A program made the position numbers and the translations under genes. From TMED-70 sp036164085 (lineage in GTDB: Bacteria > Chloroflexota > Dehalococcoidia > Lucifugimonadales > Lucifugimonadaceae), in the NCBI GenBank assembly GCA_036164085.1, contig JAYZJV010000056.1, positions 1 through 64,000 on the forward strand: 64,000 nucleotides of DNA, read 5' to 3'. Position 1 is the stretch's first letter, and each line of letters starts with the position of its first letter. The notes under the pieces were generated by a model. It worked only from the letters and a program-made list of their open reading frames with translations, did not search any database and was not told the origin of the DNA. This document shows positions 43,568 through 51,848 of this stretch, in pieces.

Positions 43568-44107
43568 ATGGACGAAATGATTGTAGATAGCCTGAAGATT
43601 AACACTATGGGGCAAAGAGTAATAATCCTAAAACAAAAAAAAGGATCATTGCTTCTTGCTATCTGGATTGCTGCTCCAGAAGCAGATGCAATAGCAATAA
43701 GAATGCAAAAAGTCGATGCTCCAAGACCGCTTACGCATGATCTTTTTTGTAATGCAATTAATAAACTTGGTGGGCAAATAAATTCAATAATAATTGATAA
43801 TTTAGAAACCGGCACTTTTTTCGCTAAAATCATCATTTCTATAAATGGTAAAGATATAGAACTAGACTCCCGCCCTTCAGATGCTATGGTTATTGCATTA
43901 AAACTTGGCATACCAATTATGTGTGTAAGTAAAGTTCTTGAAAAAGCAGGATTCAGAAAATCAAAATTAGATATTGAACAGACACATCAAGAAAATGATG
44001 ATATTACTCAAGAGAATGATACATATAGTCCAATGGGTGAAAAAGAAAGAAAAAGCTTATCTGTTTTTGAATCATTTATAGATAGTTTGGACATAGATGA
44101 GCAATAA
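43568..44107 (+). CDS. bifunctional nuclease-domain (DUF151) protein
   Basis: A 179-residue BFN-domain protein. The domain fills residues 1-135: VLLAIWIA-type strand (GSLLLAIWIAAPEADAIAI), APRPLTHDLF, IDNLETGTFFAKIII and DSRPSDAMVIALKLGIPI, which are the family's most conserved motifs. The acidic C-terminal tail (about 140-179) lacks a UVR domain. Homologues include plant and bacterial BFN proteins with reported RNase/DNase activity. The ATG has no Shine-Dalgarno sequence; TTGACC (43534) and TATAAT/TATTCT (43556-43566) lie so close to the ATG that a leaderless transcript is possible. It overlaps the atpZ-type gene by 11 bp, so it may be the first gene of the ATP synthase operon. Confidence 0.85.
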   Translation: MDEMIVDSLKINTMGQRVIILKQKKGSLLLAIWIAAPEADAIAIRMQKVDAPRPLTHDLFCNAINKLGGQINSIIIDNLETGTFFAKIIISINGKDIELDSRPSDAMVIALKLGIPIMCVSKVLEKAGFRKSKLDIEQTHQENDDITQENDTYSPMGEKERKSLSVFESFIDSLDIDEQ

Positions 44108-44333
44108 TAAATCTAAGGAAGAAAGCTCAAAAAATAACATAATCTCTTCCTTTTACCTGGCTGCCAAATATATTGGTTTGGGATGGATTATGGTAACTCC
44201 AATTGTAATATTTACTTTTGGAGGATATTTTTTAGATAATCGGTTAAATCTTGGCTATTTTATGACCTTAATGGGTTTGATGATTGGACTTTTTGTCGGT
44301 ATCATTTGTACGGTTAGAATTTTAAAAAGCTAA
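44097..44333 (+). CDS. AtpZ/AtpI-type ATP synthase accessory membrane protein
   Basis: A 78-residue protein with two transmembrane helices (about 24-47 and 53-75): GLGWIMVTPIVIFTFGGYFLDNRL then GYFMTLMGLMIGLFVGIICTVR, the pattern of the AtpZ/AtpI group (first-gene product of many atp operons, linked to c-ring assembly or ion supply). It overlaps the BFN gene by 11 bp and precedes atpB by 22 bp. Confidence 0.8.
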   Translation: MSNNKSKEESSKNNIISSFYLAAKYIGLGWIMVTPIVIFTFGGYFLDNRLNLGYFMTLMGLMIGLFVGIICTVRILKS

Positions 44334-44355
44334 AATCAAGGAAAAAATACTTTAG

Positions 44356-45600
44356 ATGTTTTTTAAACCAAAAATAATTTTGATTCTTTCAGCTGTTTTG
44401 TCTGTTTTTGTTATATCAATATTAGGCGGAGCTTTAGGTGACAGCTTTGGTTTTGGCTTTCTAGGTGGTCCTATGCCATTTATTTCTATAGCTGCAGAAA
44501 CAGTATTTCATTTTTCATCACCTTTTTCGTATGACTTGAAAAATTCTACGATAATGCTTTGGATTGCAATGATTGTAATAATCATTTTATCTTGGCTTGC
44601 TACTAGAAACATGAAAGATATTCCTACGGGGATACAAAATTTATTCGAGCTTATTTTTCAATTTTGGATAGATACTGCTGATGAAGCTGGGGGGAAATCA
44701 GCTAGAAGATTTCTTCCAGTGGTGATAACTATTTTTCTTGGAGTTTTGATTTTCAATTGGTTGGGGATACTTCCTGGAGTGGGTTCAATTGGGAAAGTGG
44801 AAACTGTTGAAGAATGGGTACACCATCATTCTCACTCAGGTCATTGTGCAGATGATTATAAGTCAGATCATACAATGGCGGAACTATGTGTTCTAGAAGA
44901 AGAATACAATCATGGGTTCGTTGTTTTTGATACTTCTGGATCATTTAATTTAATGCCACTCGGAAGAGGTGAAACAACAAGAGCTCCTTTAAATGCAATT
45001 GGGGGTTATGTACCTGAAGATATAACTAAAATAAAGAAAAAAATCAAAAGCGGAACTGCACCTGAAAACATTGATGAATTTGTTCAAATTCAAAAAAATA
45101 TACATAATGGGAAGGTTGTAAATTTATATACTAAGGAGTCGGATGGCTCAATTAGCCCTCAATCTTATTTAGGAAAAAATACAGGAGAGCTAATCCCTTT
45201 TTTCAGAGGGGCTTCTACCGATGTTAATACTACTCTAGCTATAGCTATTTTTTCTATGATAGCTATTCAATTCTGGGGTTTTTCATCTCTTGGCTTTAAA
45301 GGTTATGGTGGGAAATTTATCAATTTTTCACATGGTCCTATTAATGCCTTTGTAGGGATACTTGAATTATTTGGTGAATTTGCTAAAACTATTAGTTTTA
45401 CATTTAGGCTTTTTGGAAACATGTTTGCTGGTGAAATAGTGTTGATATCTATGGGATTTTTATTACCATTAATAGGCATGATGCCTTTTATGGGATTAGA
45501 AATCTTTGTAGGTATGATTCAAGCCTTGATTTTTTCAATGTTGACTTTGGTTTTTGGTGTAATGGCAGTAACATCTCATTCAGAACATGAGGACCATTAG
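44356..45600 (+). CDS. atpB: F1Fo ATP synthase subunit a, with large extramembrane insertion
   Basis: A 414-residue subunit a; about 240-300 is usual. The C-terminal core is conventional: FAKTISFTFRLFGNMFAGE holds the essential arginine at 351, which drives proton transfer to the c-ring. The N-terminal helices and FELIFQFWIDTADEAGGK are also normal. Between NWLGILPGVGS (about 134-144) and the STDVNTTLAIAIF helix (about 287) lies an insertion of about 135 residues. It contains a His/Cys cluster, HHHSHSGHC at 156-164, with further His172, Cys178 and His186. The frame is open throughout, so it is not a sequencing error. The insertion's role is unknown; metal binding is possible. Confidence 0.92.
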   Translation: MFFKPKIILILSAVLSVFVISILGGALGDSFGFGFLGGPMPFISIAAETVFHFSSPFSYDLKNSTIMLWIAMIVIIILSWLATRNMKDIPTGIQNLFELIFQFWIDTADEAGGKSARRFLPVVITIFLGVLIFNWLGILPGVGSIGKVETVEEWVHHHSHSGHCADDYKSDHTMAELCVLEEEYNHGFVVFDTSGSFNLMPLGRGETTRAPLNAIGGYVPEDITKIKKKIKSGTAPENIDEFVQIQKNIHNGKVVNLYTKESDGSISPQSYLGKNTGELIPFFRGASTDVNTTLAIAIFSMIAIQFWGFSSLGFKGYGGKFINFSHGPINAFVGILELFGEFAKTISFTFRLFGNMFAGEIVLISMGFLLPLIGMMPFMGLEIFVGMIQALIFSMLTLVFGVMAVTSHSEHEDH

Positions 45601-45645
45601 GAGCAAATTAAATAATAAAAATAAAATTAGTGAAGGGAGAAACAA

Positions 45646-45873
45646 ATGGCAAGTGAATGGCAACCAATAGGAGCCGCATTATCGATGGGGCTAGGAGCTG
45701 TTGGATCAGGACTAGGAATTGGAATGTTAGCTAATGGAGCTCTACAATCTTTAGGCAGAAATCCTGAAGCAAGAGGACCGATTCAGCAAAGTATGATTTT
45801 AGCTATTGCATTTACAGAAGCGATTGCTATTTATGCTTTAGTTGTAGCCATACTGATATTGTTCGTTTTATAA
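45646..45873 (+). CDS. atpE: F1Fo ATP synthase subunit c
   Basis: A 75-residue hairpin proteolipid. Helix 1 has the glycine motif GAVGSGLGIGMLANGA; the polar loop is RNPEA; helix 2 carries the ion-binding Glu58 in AFTEAIAIYALV. The residues that accompany Na+ binding (Gln in helix 1 and Ser/Thr after the Glu) are absent (TEA), so proton coupling is favoured. A GGGAG sequence precedes it. A hairpin follows before atpF. Confidence 0.95.
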   Translation: MASEWQPIGAALSMGLGAVGSGLGIGMLANGALQSLGRNPEARGPIQQSMILAIAFTEAIAIYALVVAILILFVL

Positions 45874-45875
45874 AA

Positions 45876-45904
45876 TTTTCAGCTGAGTATACCTCAGCTG
45901 AAAA
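45876..45904 (+). other. intercistronic hairpin between atpE and atpF
   Basis: A perfect 12-bp stem (45876-45887 with 45893-45904) with loop TATAC lies between the atpE stop and the atpF ribosome-binding site. It could terminate part of the transcripts or protect the upstream atpE mRNA from decay, giving the extra subunit c needed for the c-ring. The following A-rich run is in the sense strand, so it is not a strong terminator in this direction. Confidence 0.7.
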
Positions 45905-45919
45905 AATAGGAGATTAGAT

Positions 45920-46411
45920 ATGGAAGCATTAGGTATAAATTTATCAGTACTTATTACTCAGTTAATAAGTTTTATAGCTTTATTTTTAATACTTAGAAAA
46001 CTTTTGTTTGGGCCTATTAGCTCAATGCTTCAAAGTAGATCTGAGAAAATAAAAGAAAGCTTAGAAGCTGCTGAAAAAATAAAGAACGAAGCAGATGAAT
46101 CAGCTGAAAAATTAGAAAAAGAAATTAATTCGGCTAGACAAGAAGGCCAAAAACTTATTCAAGATGCCCGTTTAGCAGCTGAGAATTTTAGACAGCAAGA
46201 AATCGATAAAGCTGAACAAGAATCTCAGGAAATTATTACAAAAGCAAACAAAGCTATTGAAAAAGAAAGAGATTTAGCAATTCAAAGTGTTAGAAAAGAA
46301 TTTTCTTCTCTGGTTATTTCTGCAGCGACAAAGGTTGTTGATAAATCTATTGATGAAAAAGATCATAAGGATTTAATTGATAAAACACTTAAAGAAGAAA
46401 TTAACAAGTAA
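45920..46411 (+). CDS. atpF: F1Fo ATP synthase subunit b
   Basis: A 163-residue subunit b. One N-terminal membrane helix (LITQLISFIALFLILRKLLFGPI) is followed by a long charged coiled coil (about 35-130) of the peripheral stalk with alternating Ala/Glu/Lys heptads. The C-terminal part (VRKEFSSLVISAATKVVDKSI) contacts subunit delta. Only one b gene is present. GGAG precedes the ATG. It lies 6 bp before atpH. Confidence 0.93.
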   Translation: MEALGINLSVLITQLISFIALFLILRKLLFGPISSMLQSRSEKIKESLEAAEKIKNEADESAEKLEKEINSARQEGQKLIQDARLAAENFRQQEIDKAEQESQEIITKANKAIEKERDLAIQSVRKEFSSLVISAATKVVDKSIDEKDHKDLIDKTLKEEINK

Positions 46412-46417
46412 AAAGTC

Positions 46418-46960
46418 ATGGCAAGTTCAGTTATAAAGAGATACGGAAAAGCAATTTTAGATATTGCAAAAGAAAGAAATAATACAGAAGTTTGGATTGA
46501 AAACTTCAATGATTCTAAAGCAATTATTTCTAATGAAGACTTGTCATCTTTTTTGAGCTCTCCTGAAGTTCCAAATTCTGAAAAATATAAGTCTATAGAT
46601 ACTTTATTCAAAGGTTATGATACCTTTTTTGTAAATTTTTTAAAAGTTCTTATAACTAAAGGGCAGATTAATTATTTTAAAGGGATTATGGATGAATTTT
46701 TTGATCAAAATCAAATTTCAGAAGGAAAAGTTACTGCTACAATTACTTCATTTGTGAGTTTGACAAAATCACAAAAAGAAGAGATCACAAAAAAAATATG
46801 CGAAGTTTTTCAGGTAGATAATGTAGAGATTTATGAAAAATTAGATAAATCTATTATGGGAGGATACATCATCAAAGTGGGGGATACGATAATAGATTGC
46901 TCCACAAAAAATAAACTAAATGATTTGCAAGATCATTTATTAAGATCAAATGCAATATAG
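46418..46960 (+). CDS. atpH: F1Fo ATP synthase subunit delta
   Basis: A 180-residue delta (OSCP) subunit. The N-terminal helical bundle starts IKRYGKAILDIAKERNN, and the C-terminal signature is KLDKSIMGGYIIKVGDTIIDCSTKNKLNDL. It links subunit b to the top of the alpha3beta3 head. It is between atpF and atpA in the standard order. Confidence 0.93.
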   Translation: MASSVIKRYGKAILDIAKERNNTEVWIENFNDSKAIISNEDLSSFLSSPEVPNSEKYKSIDTLFKGYDTFFVNFLKVLITKGQINYFKGIMDEFFDQNQISEGKVTATITSFVSLTKSQKEEITKKICEVFQVDNVEIYEKLDKSIMGGYIIKVGDTIIDCSTKNKLNDLQDHLLRSNAI

Positions 46961-46974
46961 TATGGAGAAGAATT

Positions 46975-48486
46975 ATGTCACCAAATAATCAAGATATAGC
47001 ATCAATAATAAAGAGTCAAATTGAAGAATTTGGCGGCGATTTCAGCATGGTTGATATAGGTACTGTGGTCGAAGCAGGGGATGGAGTAGTAACTATACAT
47101 GGCTTATCTAGTGTAAAAGTTAATGAATTATTGCAATTTCCTAATGATATTATTGGCTTAGCATTGAACTTGGAAGAAGATACCGTAGGAGCTGTAGTTT
47201 TAGGAGATTACCTGTCAATTAAAGAAGGGGATGAAGTAAGATCTACAGGCAGAATAGTTGAAGTTCCTGTTGGAGAATCTCTTTTAGGAAGAGTAGTTGA
47301 TCCTTTGGGAAGGCCAGTTGATGGAAGAGGAGATGTTTCTACATCAGAATCTTTGCCAGTCGAGAAAATTGCTGCAGGTGTTGTAGAAAGGCAATCTGTT
47401 GATCAGCCAGTTCAATTTGGGCTGAAAATTGTTGATGCAATGGTACCTGTAGGTAGAGGTCAAAGGGAATTAGTTATAGGAGATAGAACCACAGGTAAAA
47501 CATCATTGTGTATTGATGCTCTAATTAACCAAAAAGACTCAGATATTATTGGCATATATGTAGCAATTGGTCAAAAAGCTTCTAAAGTAGCAGCTGTGGT
47601 TACTAGGCTTGAAGAACAAGGTGCACTTGATAATACGGTTGTAGTGACTGCTAATGCTTCAGACTCAGCTGCCTTGCAATATTTGGCTCCATATGCTGGC
47701 GTCACAATGGCAGAATATTTCATGTCTCAAGGGAAAGATGTTTTGATAGTTTATGATGACTTAAGTAAGCACGCATGGGCTTATAGACAAATGTCTCTTT
47801 TGTTGAGAAGGCCTCCAGGGCGAGAAGCTTATCCAGGAGACGTTTTTTATTTGCATTCTAGATTACTAGAAAGAGCTGTAAGGCTTAACGATGACTATGG
47901 AGGAGGATCTATTACAGCGCTTCCAATAATCGAAACTCAAGCTGGAGATGTGTCTGGATACATCCCCACGAATGTTATTTCAATAACTGATGGACAATTA
48001 TATCTAGAACCGGATTTGTTTAACTCTGGAATTAGACCTGCGGTTAATGCAGGATTATCTGTTACTAGAGTGGGTTCATCTGCTCAGAGGAAAGCCATGA
48101 AAGAAGTTTCTGGGTCCCTTAAAGGTGAGATGGCTCAGTATGACTCATTAAAGACATTTGCTCAATTTGGAACTGATGATTTGGATGCAATCACAAAACA
48201 ACAACTTGCTAGGGGGGAGAGATTAACGGAGCTTTTGAAACAAAATGAAAATGAGCCTCTCTCTTTTGAAAATCAAGTATCAATTTTCTATGCGGCTAAC
48301 CAAGGGGCATTAGATGATGTTGAAATTGAAAGAATTGCTGAATTTGAAAAAGGATGGTACGATTTTGTATCAGCTAATATCCCTGATGTAATGAAGGCTA
48401 TTTCAGATGAAGGTGAATTGTCTGATGATTCAAAAAAGGGATTAGATGAAGCAATAAAAACGTATAAAGGAACATTTGGGAATTAA
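46975..48486 (+). CDS. atpA: F1Fo ATP synthase subunit alpha
   Basis: A 503-residue alpha subunit. Walker A GDRTTGKTSL, the Walker-B-like VYDDLSKHAWAYRQMS, and the GREAYPGDVFYLHSRLLERA motif are present; the arginine finger lies in SVTRVGSSAQRKAMK. Length and motifs are standard. AGAAG precedes the ATG. Confidence 0.97.
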   Translation: MSPNNQDIASIIKSQIEEFGGDFSMVDIGTVVEAGDGVVTIHGLSSVKVNELLQFPNDIIGLALNLEEDTVGAVVLGDYLSIKEGDEVRSTGRIVEVPVGESLLGRVVDPLGRPVDGRGDVSTSESLPVEKIAAGVVERQSVDQPVQFGLKIVDAMVPVGRGQRELVIGDRTTGKTSLCIDALINQKDSDIIGIYVAIGQKASKVAAVVTRLEEQGALDNTVVVTANASDSAALQYLAPYAGVTMAEYFMSQGKDVLIVYDDLSKHAWAYRQMSLLLRRPPGREAYPGDVFYLHSRLLERAVRLNDDYGGGSITALPIIETQAGDVSGYIPTNVISITDGQLYLEPDLFNSGIRPAVNAGLSVTRVGSSAQRKAMKEVSGSLKGEMAQYDSLKTFAQFGTDDLDAITKQQLARGERLTELLKQNENEPLSFENQVSIFYAANQGALDDVEIERIAEFEKGWYDFVSANIPDVMKAISDEGELSDDSKKGLDEAIKTYKGTFGN

Positions 48487-48490
48487 TTAG

Positions 48491-49351
48491 ATGCCTAGTA
48501 CTAAAGAATTACGAGCAAGAATTAAATCAGTGTCAAATACTGCTAAAGTCACTGGGGCTATGCAGTTAATAGCTGCTTCAAAAATGAGAAGAGCGCAACA
48601 GCAAGTTTTAATGGGTAAAAAATATGCAGAAACGATTCAAGGTTTGTTGATTAATCTTTCTTCTTCAGTTGATTTAGAAAAAGTGAATATTCCATTACTT
48701 GATAATAGAGAAATAAAAAACAAATTAATGATTCTTATTACTCCTGACAGGGGTTTGGCTGGAGCTTTAGTAGGTAATATAAACCGAAAAGCAATTGAAG
48801 TAATTCAAGCCTCTTCTGAAAAATACAGCACACTTTCTGTCGGAAGAAAAGGGTTTAGGTTTTTGAATTCTCGAGAACAAGAAGTCGTTGATCAGATTGA
48901 AATTCCTGATAAACCTGAAATATCTGAAACCTTAAGTATTTCAGATTTTGCAATTGAAGGTTTTTTAGATGGCAAATGGGACCAAGTTGATTTGGTTTAT
49001 AGTGAATTTATTAATACAACTTCTCAAATTCCTAAAGTACAAACAATACTTCCTATTTCAAAAAATGAAGGAAATGAAGAAAAAATAAGTGATTATATTT
49101 ATGAACCTTCTGATTATGAAGTTTTAATTGAATTGACTCCAAAATATGTAAGGTCTCAAATATATCAGGCTATTTTAGAAGCTTTTGCGAGTGAACATTC
49201 AGCAAGAATGGTTGCAATGCAAAATGCAACAGATAATGCCAATGAATTGATTGGTGATTTGACTTTAGATCTAAATAAAGCAAGGCAAGAAACAATAACT
49301 GCAGAATTACTTGATTTGATAGGTGGAATATCTGCATTAGAAGGAAAATAA
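48491..49351 (+). CDS. atpG: F1Fo ATP synthase subunit gamma
   Basis: A 286-residue gamma subunit, the central rotor shaft. The N-terminal helix is ELRARIKSVSNTAKVTGAM, followed by AASKMRRAQ; ITPDRGLAGALVGNINR is the Rossmann-like core; the C-terminal helix has SEHSARMVAMQNATDNANEL and ARQETITAELLDLIGGISAL. No redox-regulated cysteine insertion of the chloroplast type is present. Confidence 0.96.
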   Translation: MPSTKELRARIKSVSNTAKVTGAMQLIAASKMRRAQQQVLMGKKYAETIQGLLINLSSSVDLEKVNIPLLDNREIKNKLMILITPDRGLAGALVGNINRKAIEVIQASSEKYSTLSVGRKGFRFLNSREQEVVDQIEIPDKPEISETLSISDFAIEGFLDGKWDQVDLVYSEFINTTSQIPKVQTILPISKNEGNEEKISDYIYEPSDYEVLIELTPKYVRSQIYQAILEAFASEHSARMVAMQNATDNANELIGDLTLDLNKARQETITAELLDLIGGISALEGK

Positions 49352-49363
49352 AAGGAGAAAAAT

Positions 49364-50782
49364 ATGGCTAAAGGAGATAAAGGTAAAGTAGTACAGGTCA
49401 TTGGAACAGTTGTTGATGTTGGATTTGATCAGAATAATTTACCAGAAATTTTTAATGCTTTAGAGCTAGAGAATGAAGGAGAAAGATTAGTACTAGAGGT
49501 AGAGCAGCATGTAGGAAATTCTTGGGCTAGATGTTTAGCATTAGGTCCTACAGAAGGCTTGGCTAGAGGTGTTGAAGTAACCGATACTGGAGCTGCTGTT
49601 TCTGTTCCTGTAGGAGCAGATTCTTTAGGTCGTTTATTTAATGTTGTCGGAGACCCTATTGATAACGGAGAACCTGTTAGTAAAGATGCTGTTAGATGGC
49701 CAATTCACAGAAAACCTCCTGATTTTGATCAACAATCTGGTTCAGTTGAACTACTTGAAACAGGTATAAAAGTTTTAGACTTAATAACCCCTTTTGCTAA
49801 GGGAGGTAAAATTGGTGCTTATGGAGGAGCTGGAGTGGGGAAAACAGTTATTATTACTGAGCTTATACGTAATATTGCTCAAGAACACTCAGGAGTTTCA
49901 GTATTTGCTGGAGTAGGAGAAAGGTCTAGAGAAGGTAATGATCTATGGCATGAAATGCAAGATTATGGAGTATTGGATTCTACAGCCTTAGTTTTTGGGC
50001 AAATGAATGAACCTCCAGGAACAAGGGCAAGAATAGCTCTAACTGGACTTACAATGGCGGAATATTTCAGAGATGAACAGAAACAAGACGTTCTTCTTTT
50101 TGTTGATAATATATATAGATATGTTTTAGCTGGAATGGAGGTATCAGCTTTGTTAGGAAGAATGCCTTCTGCTGTTGGTTACCAGCCAACTTTATCTACA
50201 GAAATGGGTGATCTTGAAGAAAGAATTACCACAACAGTAGATGGTTCTATTACTTCTTTTCAAGCTGTATACGTTCCTGCTGATGATTACACTGATCCAG
50301 GAATTGTTACTACATTTGGACATTTAGATGCTAATGTTTCTTTAGATAGAGCTCTAGCTGCTCAATTTTTGTTTCCAGCAGTAGACCCGCTTGCTTCTAA
50401 TTCAAGGATCCTTGAGCCAGCAATAGTCGGAGATGATCATTACAATGCAGCTCAAGGTGTGCAACAAGTACTTCAAAGATATAAAGACTTACAAGACGTT
50501 ATAGCTATTTTAGGTATTGATGAGTTATCAGAAGAAGATCAATTGGCAGTTGCTCGGGCAAGAAAAATACAAAGATTTCTTACTCAACCTTTTTTTGTTG
50601 GAGAAGTTTTTACGGGCATTCCAGGAAAATATGTTCCTATAGCTGAAACAGTAAAAGGGTTCTTAGAAATATTGGAAGGAAAACACGATGATCTTCCTGA
50701 ACAAGCATTCTATATGGTAGGGAATATTGAAGAAGCTGTTCAAAAAGGTGAAGAGATGAAGAAACAATTAGAAAACAATTAA
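49364..50782 (+). CDS. atpD: F1Fo ATP synthase subunit beta
   Basis: A 472-residue catalytic beta subunit. Walker A is GGAGVGKT, GVGERSREGNDLW carries the catalytic Glu, and the DELSEED loop is intact (GIDELSEEDQ). After Walker B the sequence is FVDNIYRYVLAGMEVSALLG, where most bacteria have [20 protein letters not shown]; only the segment between NI and EVS differs, so this looks like a lineage variant. A GGAG sequence precedes the start, 12 bp after atpG. Confidence 0.97.
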   Translation: MAKGDKGKVVQVIGTVVDVGFDQNNLPEIFNALELENEGERLVLEVEQHVGNSWARCLALGPTEGLARGVEVTDTGAAVSVPVGADSLGRLFNVVGDPIDNGEPVSKDAVRWPIHRKPPDFDQQSGSVELLETGIKVLDLITPFAKGGKIGAYGGAGVGKTVIITELIRNIAQEHSGVSVFAGVGERSREGNDLWHEMQDYGVLDSTALVFGQMNEPPGTRARIALTGLTMAEYFRDEQKQDVLLFVDNIYRYVLAGMEVSALLGRMPSAVGYQPTLSTEMGDLEERITTTVDGSITSFQAVYVPADDYTDPGIVTTFGHLDANVSLDRALAAQFLFPAVDPLASNSRILEPAIVGDDHYNAAQGVQQVLQRYKDLQDVIAILGIDELSEEDQLAVARARKIQRFLTQPFFVGEVFTGIPGKYVPIAETVKGFLEILEGKHDDLPEQAFYMVGNIEEAVQKGEEMKKQLENN

Positions 50783-50783
50783 T

Positions 50784-51047
50784 ATGCCAGATAATATAAA
50801 CGTAAAGATCGTTTCACCAGGTGGAGAAATTTTTTCAGGGGATGCTAATAGTGTGTTAGTTCCAGGTTCTTTAGGCCAAATGACTATATTGCCAAAACAC
50901 GCAGCAATTCTTTCATCACTCTCTAAAGGTACAATTACTGTAAATACAACTGATGGAAAAAATACGAATTTCGTAATAGATTCAGGGTTTGTAGAAAATC
51001 TAAATAATTCTTTAACGATAATTATAGAGAGTTTAGAAGAAAATTAA
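50784..51047 (+). CDS. atpC: F1Fo ATP synthase subunit epsilon, short form
   Basis: An 87-residue epsilon subunit holding only the N-terminal beta-sandwich: VKIVSPGGEIFSGDANSVLVPGSLGQMTILPKHA, ending in the strand SLTIIIESLEEN. The C-terminal helix-turn-helix domain (about 45-50 residues), which in most bacteria inhibits ATP hydrolysis, is absent. The stop codon is followed by a convergent gene, so there is no hidden extension. It is the last gene of the atp operon, 1 bp after atpD. Confidence 0.92.
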   Translation: MPDNINVKIVSPGGEIFSGDANSVLVPGSLGQMTILPKHAAILSSLSKGTITVNTTDGKNTNFVIDSGFVENLNNSLTIIIESLEEN

Positions 51048-51053
51048 ATTTAC

Positions 51054-51209
51054 TTATGCTACTTTAGATTGATACTTTTTTAGTAGTTCAAGAGCCTCTG
51101 ATTTTGTGATCTCTTTACTGCACTGCAAACAAGACAAATGATACTTGCCTTCAAAATCTGTATTTATTTCAATATCTCCACCACAAGGGCAACATTTAGA
51201 ATAAATCAC
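51054..51209 (-). CDS. 51-residue zinc-ribbon protein
   Basis: A small gene with a GTG start and AAGGA 8 bases upstream. The product MIYSKCCPCGGDIEI then carries C-L-Q-C in HLSCLQCSKEI. The two Cys-x-x-Cys pairs (Cys6/Cys7/Cys9 and Cys27/Cys30) make a one-zinc ribbon, followed by a short helix (SEALELLKKYQ). Its function is unknown. It is convergent with atpC (6 bp apart) and divergent from hspR. Codon use and the ribosome-binding site support a real gene. Confidence 0.6.
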   Translation of the reverse strand: MIYSKCCPCGGDIEINTDFEGKYHLSCLQCSKEITKSEALELLKKYQSKVA

Positions 51210-51356
51210 TATAGTGTTCCTTCTTATATTTGTATTTCCAAGAAACCATATTATACGTTGTTTTTAAATTAATCAAGTAAAAAAAACATAATTCGTTAAA
51301 AAATATAGAATCATCCTTTTAGAAATATAAAGTGTAAGATTTCGTAAGTTAATTAA

Positions 51357-51385
51357 TTGACACATGTCGTGTTAAGTATTATTAT
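51357..51385 (+). promoter_or_regulatory. strong promoter of hspR-grpE-dnaK
   Basis: TTGACA at 51357-51362 and TATTAT at 51380-51385 with a 17-bp spacer form a near-perfect housekeeping promoter. The transcript would begin near 51392, with AAGGAAGG (51393-51400) right after it and the ATG at 51406. A partial dyad (GACA-CA-TGTC, 51359-51368) overlaps the -35 box. A repressor such as HspR bound there would turn the operon off. The classical HAIR sequence is not present. Confidence 0.8.
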
Positions 51386-51405
51386 ATGAATTAAGGAAGG
51401 TTGTT

Positions 51406-51846
51406 ATGGTAAATAGAGGCTGGATTATATCTAAGTCAGTTATGGTGTCTGATTTACGGTCAGATGATAACTTAACAAATGAATTTAACTCCGATCCAGT
51501 AGTTGGAGTGTATACAATTAGTGTTGCATCGCACCTTATTTCAATGCATCCCAATACTCTTAGAAAGTATGATAGAAATGGATTGGTTCGACCTTCAAGA
51601 ACAGATGGTAGGAGAAGGTTATATTCAGAGAATGATTTATTGAGGCTAAAAATAGTAAAACTATTGACTGAAAAATATGGATTGAATTTAGAAGGAGCAA
51701 AATTGGTATTGGCTTTATCTATGAGAATAAAAGAAGTAGTAAATCTGTTAGAACAAGGTGCAAATAATCAAGTATATAAAAATTCTGCAAAAATAGCATC
51801 CAAAGAATTAAGGCAACTGTTTTTAGATTTAGGTATAAAAATTTAA
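51406..51846 (+). CDS. hspR: HspR-like MerR-family heat-shock repressor
   Basis: A 146-residue regulator. A leader of about 30 residues precedes the HTH-MerR domain (about 35-105): VYTISVASHLISMHPNTLRKYDRNGLVRPSRTDGRRRLYSE, the typical HspR sequence. The C-terminal part (about 105-146) is helical. In actinobacteria HspR represses dnaK operons with DnaK as co-repressor. The gene is preceded by a strong promoter and followed 2 bp later by grpE. The start is fixed by AAGGAAGG. A smaller paralogue precedes clpC at 147. Confidence 0.88.
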   Translation: MVNRGWIISKSVMVSDLRSDDNLTNEFNSDPVVGVYTISVASHLISMHPNTLRKYDRNGLVRPSRTDGRRRLYSENDLLRLKIVKLLTEKYGLNLEGAKLVLALSMRIKEVVNLLEQGANNQVYKNSAKIASKELRQLFLDLGIKI

Positions 51847-51848
51847 TT

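Noticed and set aside
43531..43911. 126-codon minus-strand ORF opposite the BFN gene
   Set aside because: BFN-domain motifs on the plus strand are clear; this is the complement.
51270..51405. HAIR operator (CTTGAGT-N7-ACTCAAG) before hspR
   Set aside because: The sequence is not present; only a weak partial dyad overlaps the -35 box.
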